Assembly: GCA_035236585.1 (NCBI GenBank)
Contig: CP141127.1
Span: forward strand, 72,769,495-72,833,494
Length of the DNA stretch: 64,000 nucleotides
Reading direction: 5' to 3'
Source: Warburgia ugandensis
Lineage: Eukaryota; Streptophyta; Magnoliopsida; Canellales; Canellaceae
The position numbers and the translations under genes are program-made. Numbering within the stretch: the stretch's first letter is position 1; each line of letters starts with the position of its first letter. Shown piece by piece: positions 57,640 through 64,000 of this stretch. The notes under the pieces are model-generated. The model searched no databases, had not been told where the DNA came from, and worked only from the letters and a program-made list of their open reading frames with translations.

Positions 57640-59170
57640 GAATCATCAATAACATTAATAAGAACTTATCCCAATTAGGTGTCAGTCACATGAATCTTGT
57701 TTATCCATTCCCTTCTATTAAGCGTCATTATCTCATTTAGTCCTAAAATTTTTAAATCTTTTCTCGCCACTTCTATTCACATTGTTTTGCGCATTCCTCT
57801 TACCCTTTTAGAACATTCTACATGGAACGTCTTACTCCTAGCCGATGCCATTTTTGGTCTCTATTGGACATGTCTAAACCATCTAAGTCTAATCTCACTT
57901 ATCTTATTAGCTATTGGTACTACTTCTAAATTACCTCTAATGTTTTCATTTAATTCTATTCCTTTTTGTCTTACCCCTCATCCATCTCAACATCCACATT
58001 TCGGCGATGCTCATCCTATTGTACATGTTATTCCTTAACCACCCAACACAAAACTCCAAAGGTGCATCTCTATTAATTCCAGTTAGCTTTGATTCTTTCG
58101 GTAACCTCCCTCTCAATCTCTCTGCTCTCATGAATTATAGTTATCAAGAATCAAAAGTGTTCTTTTAGTGGTACTTCTTGGTTATCAATCTTTAATGGTG
58201 GCCCACTCCCACTCCTCTCTAAAATTGCATTCCATATATTCCATCTTAGTTTGGATACTTCTAAATCCTTTAGACTCTATAGCATCTCTGAACAACTCTA
58301 GCTTTATGTTTAGGTCCTCCCTTATCTTGTTAATCAAAACAATATCATCTATAAATAACATGCACCATCGACTCTCCTTGTACAGTTATTTTATTAACTA
58401 ATCGACAACCAAGGTGAAAAGATACAGGCTCAATGCCAATCCTTGGAGTAATCCTATAGTGATAGAAAGTCACTAGTTTCTCCAGTAGTGGTCCTAAGGT
58501 TTACTACCACTCCCTCATGCATATCCATAATTACTTTTATATACCCCTATGAAACCCCTTTCTTGCACAATACCCACGATATTAACTCTCTATGGGACCC
58601 TTTCATAAGCTTTTTCTAAGTTAATAAAGATCATGTGGAGGTCCCTCCTCATCTCCCTATAATTATCTATCAATTATCTAAGCAGGAAATTTGCTTCCAT
58701 GGTAGACCTTCAGGAATGAAACCAAAATGGTTCTCCAATACACTCGTCTCAAGACATAGCCTCTTCTCAATTACTCTTTCAAAAAGTTTCATGGTATGGC
58801 TCATAAGTTTGATCCTTTGATAATTGGTGCAACTTTGTATGTCTCCTTTATTCTTGTAAATTGATACAATAGAACTCTTCCTCCATTCATTTGGCATTTT
58901 CTTAGAGTTTATAATCTTGTTAAATAACTTTGTATACCAAACTACTCAAGCATCTCCCATATACTTCTAAACCCCTATTGGTATACCATCGGGCCCTAGG
59001 GCCTTTCTTGATTTCAACTTTTTCAATGCCTCTTTTACTTTAAGTATTCCAATCCTAAGGTCATATCAATAATGTTCACCATTATTTGGGTTTATGATAC
59101 TTTCAATCCCTCTATTCTCATGGTAGTTATCATTTAGCATTTTAGAAGTAGCTTTCCCATCTTGGTTTGA
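57640..59170 (-). mobile_element. RTE-type LINE, 5' truncated
   Basis: The minus strand carries RT from about 59060 to 57950 and a 3' tail near 57690-57640 reading 'GATTCATGTGACTGACACC' then 'AATTGGGATAAG', a text found at the 3' end of plant RTE LINEs just before short TTG-type repeats. No endonuclease domain is present, as expected for 5' truncation. The left edge is approximate. It ends where an LTR begins at 59179. LINE enzymes also move SINEs such as the neighbouring copy. Confidence 0.85.
57946..59070 (-). pseudogene. LINE reverse transcriptase, decayed
   Basis: Reading leftwards: KEALKKLKSRKALGPDGIPI near 59050-58980, then KMPNEWRKSSIVSIYKNKGD and NYQRIKLMSHTMKLFERVIE (58897-58670). 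The catalytic box MLFIDDIVLIN is at 58361-58330 (usual form FADD) and KGFRSIQTKMEYMEC is near 58250. C-terminal text MSIAEMWMLRWMRGKT lies near 58000. Part of the palm between 58670 and 58440 is broken. Both catalytic Asp of the box survive, but the reading frame does not. Confidence 0.9.
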
Positions 59171-59178
59171 TCCCGTCA

Positions 59179-60258
59179 TGTTGTCATTTTTAAATTAAAG
59201 TAACAAGTGCAAGAATCAATGTTGTATTTTCATGCAACGAAGGTTGATCTCATGAGGAATCTCATAGATTTGCAATGGATTGGATTTTATTTTGCTCAAT
59301 TAACTTCAACCAAAAGAGATAGAGATGTGATTAAATTAGGGATTTAAAGCAACATGAAATGGAAACATGCATGCAAATAGAAACTAAAACTAAAGAGGAA
59401 ACTTACCTAAATGAAAACTAAAAAATGGAAATGGAAACTTACCTAATTAACATGCACTTAAATAAGGAAACAATAGTAACTTAACTTGAATTATAGTAAA
59501 CAACTAACTTAAGAAAATTTATTAAAAATGGAAACTTTTCTAATCTAGAATTAAAAGTAAAGAAAACTTACTATATCTAAACTAAGCTAATGGAATTGAA
59601 AAACTAAATAATTAATAAGTAAACCAATAAAGAAACTACAAAGAAAGGGAAAGATTCAAACAAGGAAATTAAACTCAAGGTAAATACCTAAAAGAATACT
59701 TTCCTATACTAAAACTTATCAAAAATAGAACTTTCAAAAATTCAAAAAGAAAACTTTATAATCCTAAAACAACTTTCAAACAACTAATTTAACTATTGTA
59801 ACACAAGATTTAACAGCTACGTCAACCAAGAATCTAAAAAGAAAAGGATTTAGAACCATACACATAGTTTTTGGACTGTGCACATGATTTTGGAGCCCAA
59901 AAGATGGTAAAATTTAATGCACATACAGTGATTTACTATGCAAACTAACTATTGGATCCAATATCAAACATGAAAATCTAAATCAACACCTAAGGATTTA
60001 GGAAAATAGGATGCTTTGATGGCTGGAATTAAAGCACAAAATTAAGGAGAAACCAATTTCCAGTATTCAGTACTTAAGAATAGTCAATAAATCTTACTTT
60101 AGGAAGCTATTGAAACTAAATCTTTCGTGCCAGGAAATATAAAAGATCTCGAGTACTTTGATGAAATAACTAGAAATCCAAAGAGAGAAAATCATCTAAG
60201 AAATCCAAAATCTAGAAGCAAATAATACCAAATGAAAGCTTGACTTCAAGGTATGTCA
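59179..60258 (-). mobile_element. Athila-type LTR fragment
   Basis: It starts TGTTGTCATTTTTAAATTAA and follows the element 1 LTR ('gaatcaatgtt', 'aggttgatctcatgagga', 'tttgcaatggattggat', 'ttcaaccaaaagaga', 'ttaagaatagtcaataaatct'). Similarity runs to 'gcttgacttcaaggt' near 60253, where the Tekay-like LTR begins. The remainder should lie beyond the window, after that element. Confidence 0.75.
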
Positions 60259-60871
60259 TGTAATAACCCCAATTTTTGTAATTGATTGAGAAAAATCAAT
60301 AAAGTTTGAGTTTCAGATATTTCAGGCTAAAATATTAGGGTTATTTAAAATATACTTTTTATAAAAGTGTAATCAAATCATAAGACATGTAAAATTAAAA
60401 TTAAACTTAGCAAACCCTTCAAAATGACTGTAAGCACAACAAATTTCAAATTCGGATGAGAATTTTGTAAGTTTCTTCATTTCTTGGACAAAAGGGGTAA
60501 AATAGTAATTTTACCCAAAAATCAAAATATCCCAAAAAAAAAATCAAAATATGATACATCAAAATTTTGAATGTATTTATAAATATGAATCCAACGCCAC
60601 TAAGTACACTCAAATCCGAGATCATGGGAATAAAACCCAAAATTTTATGCATAAAGGGCAAAACAGTCTTTTCACACCATTTGGGGCCCACATGGGGCCC
60701 ACAAGGGACCTAACAACTAATTTTATCAGCAGCCCATGTGAAACATGGATCAACAAACGTCATCTGGTCTTGGGGAAGAAAAATTAGGCATAGGAGCATT
60801 GAAGACTTTCATGCCATTTAATAAATAAATAAAAATAGCATATTATAATCATGGAAAAAGACCCAAAATGC

Positions 60872-60880
60872 CTATAAATA
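60872..60880 (+). promoter_or_regulatory. LTR TATA box
   Basis: GCCTATAAATACAACCCC, a good match to plant TATA boxes, about 610 bp inside the LTR. Transcription would start near 60900-60910 and run right. Confidence 0.65.
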
Positions 60881-61479
60881 CAACCCCAAAAATCCTCCAA
60901 AAATCCTCACAAAATTCTCTTCACTCTCCTTAAAAAATTAGATCTAGATCCCTCCCCAAAAACCCAAAATTTCCAAGAGTTAGATCTCTTTTCAACTTGT
61001 TTTTCTTTTTAGATTGGAACAAGAGACCTAAAATCAATTAGGCACTCTATTCCAGATCTAATTTGATTAATTCCACTGCCCAAAACTTTCTAACATATCT
61101 ATTCTACAAAACCCCCAAAGAAATTTCAAGATCCAACGGTTCAAACAACGGATATTTGCAAGAAAGGTAGATTTTAGGCCATATCTTCATCAACAATGTA
61201 TTTTTTTAAATTGGGCATATAACCGAGGTTTTCTCTCCAATCAGGTAGGTGAAAACCTTTTTCATAGATGTTTAGAACCGTTTTATTTAAATTTTTTTTC
61301 TTTAATTTATTTTGGTAATAAAAAGGTAAAAATAAAGTAAACAACAAAACCCTTAATTCATGATGGAGTGCTCAGATGAAAAATCTGACTTCACCAATCA
61401 ATCCAGAAGTTCCAAAACCCCTAGGGTAGAAGTTTCAGAAAGATCTGAGAAGTTTTGGTTCCTCAATTAAGAAGGGATT

Positions 61480-61680
61480 GATTGGATGGTCCAAACGGAC
61501 TGTCCGATCTCCAGATTAGACGGACGACGTCCCGCGCGCTTCCATGGACGCCCCGTGCGGGCGCTTCGACATTTCAGTGCAATGGACACGCCCGACTCGG
61601 TTCGCCCAGCTTGGTTTTCTGCCCGAACAATCTGGGCCGTCCGTTCTTGGGCCCAAATCAAATACAGGCCCTAGGAAGAC
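61480..61680. other. CpG-rich block in LTR
   Basis: About 200 bp with many CpG pairs (for example 'gacggacgacgtcccgcgcg', 'gccccgtgcgggcgcttcg'), in sharp contrast to the AT-rich flanks. It lies downstream of the TATA box, so it would be in the transcribed leader. The overlapping frames on both strands are composition artefacts. Confidence 0.75.
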
Positions 61681-63943
61681 TGTAAAATTCCATATTCAAT
61701 TCTGAAGTCCAAATTAAGATGGGAAAGAAGCAATGGAAAGCTTGAAACCTCTATTTTCTTATGAAATGATAAAATAGATATGTTATTCAGTAAAAACTTT
61801 ATGTATTAAAGAAATAAGTTTCCAATTACCTAGATCTTCAAGATTTGAGATGATCATATCTTAAAAACATGTTTTAATAATGATATACTATTGAAATAAA
61901 GAGAGATCTATGGTTTAATTAGATATATATGAGATATATTAAGGGATCTACCCTTTATGGTAGAAAAACCCTAAAAATACAAAGGGACCCACTTGATCAA
62001 TGAGATCAACTGTGATCAGACCCTTGGGATGGAAAGAATGAATGTTTATATGATGAAATCCAAGAAAATCATGGATGGATTATGGTAAAAATAGATCAAT
62101 ATGATCTTTTGACCTTAATAAAGAAAATTCCCTAAATCTAACTAAAATCCTTAATCAAAGCAAAAGATCTAAGATCAAATGGTTGGATCATAAGTAAAGG
62201 TTTCTAAAAATGTAAATGTAATTAGTTTCATTTTATATTATTATGTTATAAAGCATGCTAGTATAACATTTAGAGTTTAGCATGATATGTGTTTCATTGT
62301 TATCATAAGGTGCTAGATTTAATTTAAGTACCTTGCCTCATTTTCATTGAATGTTAGATTATGTAGTTTTATGCTTTAAATTTATAATTCATTTATGGTT
62401 GAATGTTATTAGTAGATCTACTTGTTATGAGATAAAGAGCATAAAACATCAAAAATGTAATCTAATGAGAAAGTAGAGTTTCATGACACAAATAAGAATG
62501 GAGTACTTCAGACATAATTAGTAAGGGCTATAGTTAGTAAGACAATATAAGGATTATCAACTCCTTGCCCAAACTAGGAAAAGAATAATAAACCCCATGA
62601 ATGACATTATAAATATTTATGGACTTAATTAAAATCCATTAGAAAGAGTACTTAGGGTAAACATGCTTATAGAAACCTTATGAAAGGTTGAGCTATGGTC
62701 ATTCTAGTGAATGATGAACATAGTGGTTAAGGGGGTTATCTAATAGAGCCTCGCTCTTCCCCTACCTTCTGTTGATGTTTATGAGGTCTAAATGCCTCCT
62801 TACATGAGGATTGAAGTAACCACTTTGTGTTCACCCATTCAGCTAGTAAGCCTTAGCCAATTGGAAATAAGAGGAGTAGTCTAGATTTAGACTTGAATAA
62901 GCTACCTTCAACCAGCACATTAACTGGTTGAATAATAATAATAAGAGCATAAAATGTTAGTAAATTACCTAACCCTAATAAAAACAATAAGTAAGATAAT
63001 GATGATCAAACAAGATCCATTAGATCTTGGATGATCAAGAACAATAAGAATAAGAACATTATATTGTACTTAGTATGCATGTTTATTAGTATACTTGTTA
63101 TAGTTCATTAGATTAGATAATCCAAACCCTTGATCAAAGATGATTCAAGGAAGAAAACCCAGATCATTCTCCATAGGGATGATCCAAGAACTGAACTTAG
63201 ATCAAAGAAGAACTAGATGATAGAAGATCTAGGACCTTGATCTTTATCAACATGTGTAGATTGTCAATCAAAGGATCTATGAAATATCAAGATCAAGGAG
63301 ATGAACATACAAAGACTTAAAGATAGAAAAATACTTAGATATGAATGATCTAAAGATCATTCTAAACATCAGATCTAGTGATCAATAGGATTGTTCATAA
63401 TTTATATATTGACAATATGTATGGATGTATAGATTACATACTTCAGTCAGGATCATGGAAGATTGGGGAAAAGAGATCAATCCTTAAAGGTAGGAGGATT
63501 TGATGAATGCATTTACATGAGATATACATGATTGTACTCATGATCTTATGTTGACAAGAGTAATGATAATACTTGTAGTAAATCTCTTGAAAACCTTATA
63601 ATCCAACCAAACACCTATAAGATGGTTAAGGACTAAACTATAAGTGAATAGGGAACTAGATAATATTTCAGCCCTAAGTAAACAAACATATGGTCTGATA
63701 TATATGAAATCTATTTTACATACAAGCTTGGAGGCTTCTGAGTTTATTTTAATAGGCATAAGCCTAGGGGAATGCTATTATTAGAGGAGTTATGAGGGTT
63801 TGGCCACCCGCTCCTTGAAATTTGATGATATGATGATACATTGCCCAATGAGAGGCTAAAAGTCGGGTGGTGGCAATTATGGGAAGCCCACCACTGTGAA
63901 AGTCTTGCCCCCCATACGGGCAGTGACATAATATTTTTCGCCG

Positions 63944-63955
63944 TGGTATCAGTGG
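63944..63955 (+). promoter_or_regulatory. Primer binding site, initiator Met type
   Basis: TGGTATCAGTGG matches the complement of the plant initiator tRNA-Met 3' end (TGGTATCAGAGC) over the first nine bases. It lies 15 bases after the LTR end and marks the start of the internal region. Confidence 0.7.
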
Positions 63956-64000
63956 TGAACAGGGCAGTTGTCCGAGCGTGCTAGTATGGATCAGACTGCA

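Larger units (their letters stand above)
60259..63928 (+). mobile_element. Tekay/Del-like 5' LTR of an element leaving the window
   Basis: It starts TGTAATAACCCC and ends GGGCAGTGACA at 63928, short inverted ends. It is followed 15 bases later by a Met-type primer site, which makes it a 5' LTR, with gag expected to the right of the window. Length about 3.7 kb, long for an LTR. It has a strong TATA box and a CpG-rich block. The frames at 60446-61685 and 63538-63929 are LTR sequence. If the element is complete, its far flank should repeat TGTCA (60254-60258). Confidence 0.75.

Noticed and set aside
57697-58038. 113-codon frame on + strand
   Set aside because: It is antisense to the LINE reverse transcriptase C-terminal region, whose protein text is clear on the minus strand.

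Overview
The window looks like nuclear, intergenic DNA of a flowering plant with a large, transposon-rich genome. The evidence is plant-type Athila (Ty3/gypsy) elements with tRNA-Asp-like primer sites, long Tekay/Del-type LTRs, a CACTA transposon with TNP2, DUF4218 and DUF4216 domains, a hAT element with a BED finger, Ty1/copia pieces, an RTE-type LINE and two copies of a tRNA-derived plant SINE. I found no intact protein gene, no tRNA or rRNA gene and no convincing host gene. Almost every open frame is a fragment of a decayed transposon protein or lies by chance in non-coding repeat DNA. The species cannot be named from this.

Layout. 1-4165: an old Tekay-like LTR carrying a 44-bp tandem array, into which an Athila LTR jumped and was reduced to a solo LTR (316-2262, TSD AGTTG). 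5123-6718: an internally deleted hAT element with a perfect 8-bp TSD. 7013-10650: a decayed Ty1/copia element on +. 12193-13143: a probable LTR fragment. 13144 to about 26240: a large CACTA element on -, holding a copia gag fragment between direct repeats, a Tekay-like solo LTR (15869-18540) and a SINE. 27765-28851: an LTR fragment that received Athila element 1.

Athila element 1 (28852-43820, -) is interrupted by a Tekay-like solo LTR (31347-34259). Its 5' LTR was later hit by Athila element 2 (43821-55207, -). A deletion at about 55207/55208 then removed the outer ends of both 5' LTRs. 55208-57031 is probably LTR debris. 57338-57517 is a SINE with a 9-bp TSD, 57640-59170 an RTE-type LINE on -, 59179-60258 an Athila-type LTR piece, and 60259 to the window end a Tekay-like 5' LTR followed by a Met-type primer site, so its coding region should begin just beyond the window.

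The genes do not form a pathway. What the window preserves is a history of insertions. Both Athila copies have lost the integrase catalytic core, by different deletions, so any later movement would have needed enzymes from elsewhere. Solo LTRs outnumber pairs, showing frequent LTR-LTR recombination. The most interesting small-scale signals are a hairpin shared by two Tekay-like LTRs with a compensatory base-pair change, a perfect 34-bp inverted repeat near the CACTA right side, and CpG-rich blocks inside two LTRs. I did not find a convincing new biological system.
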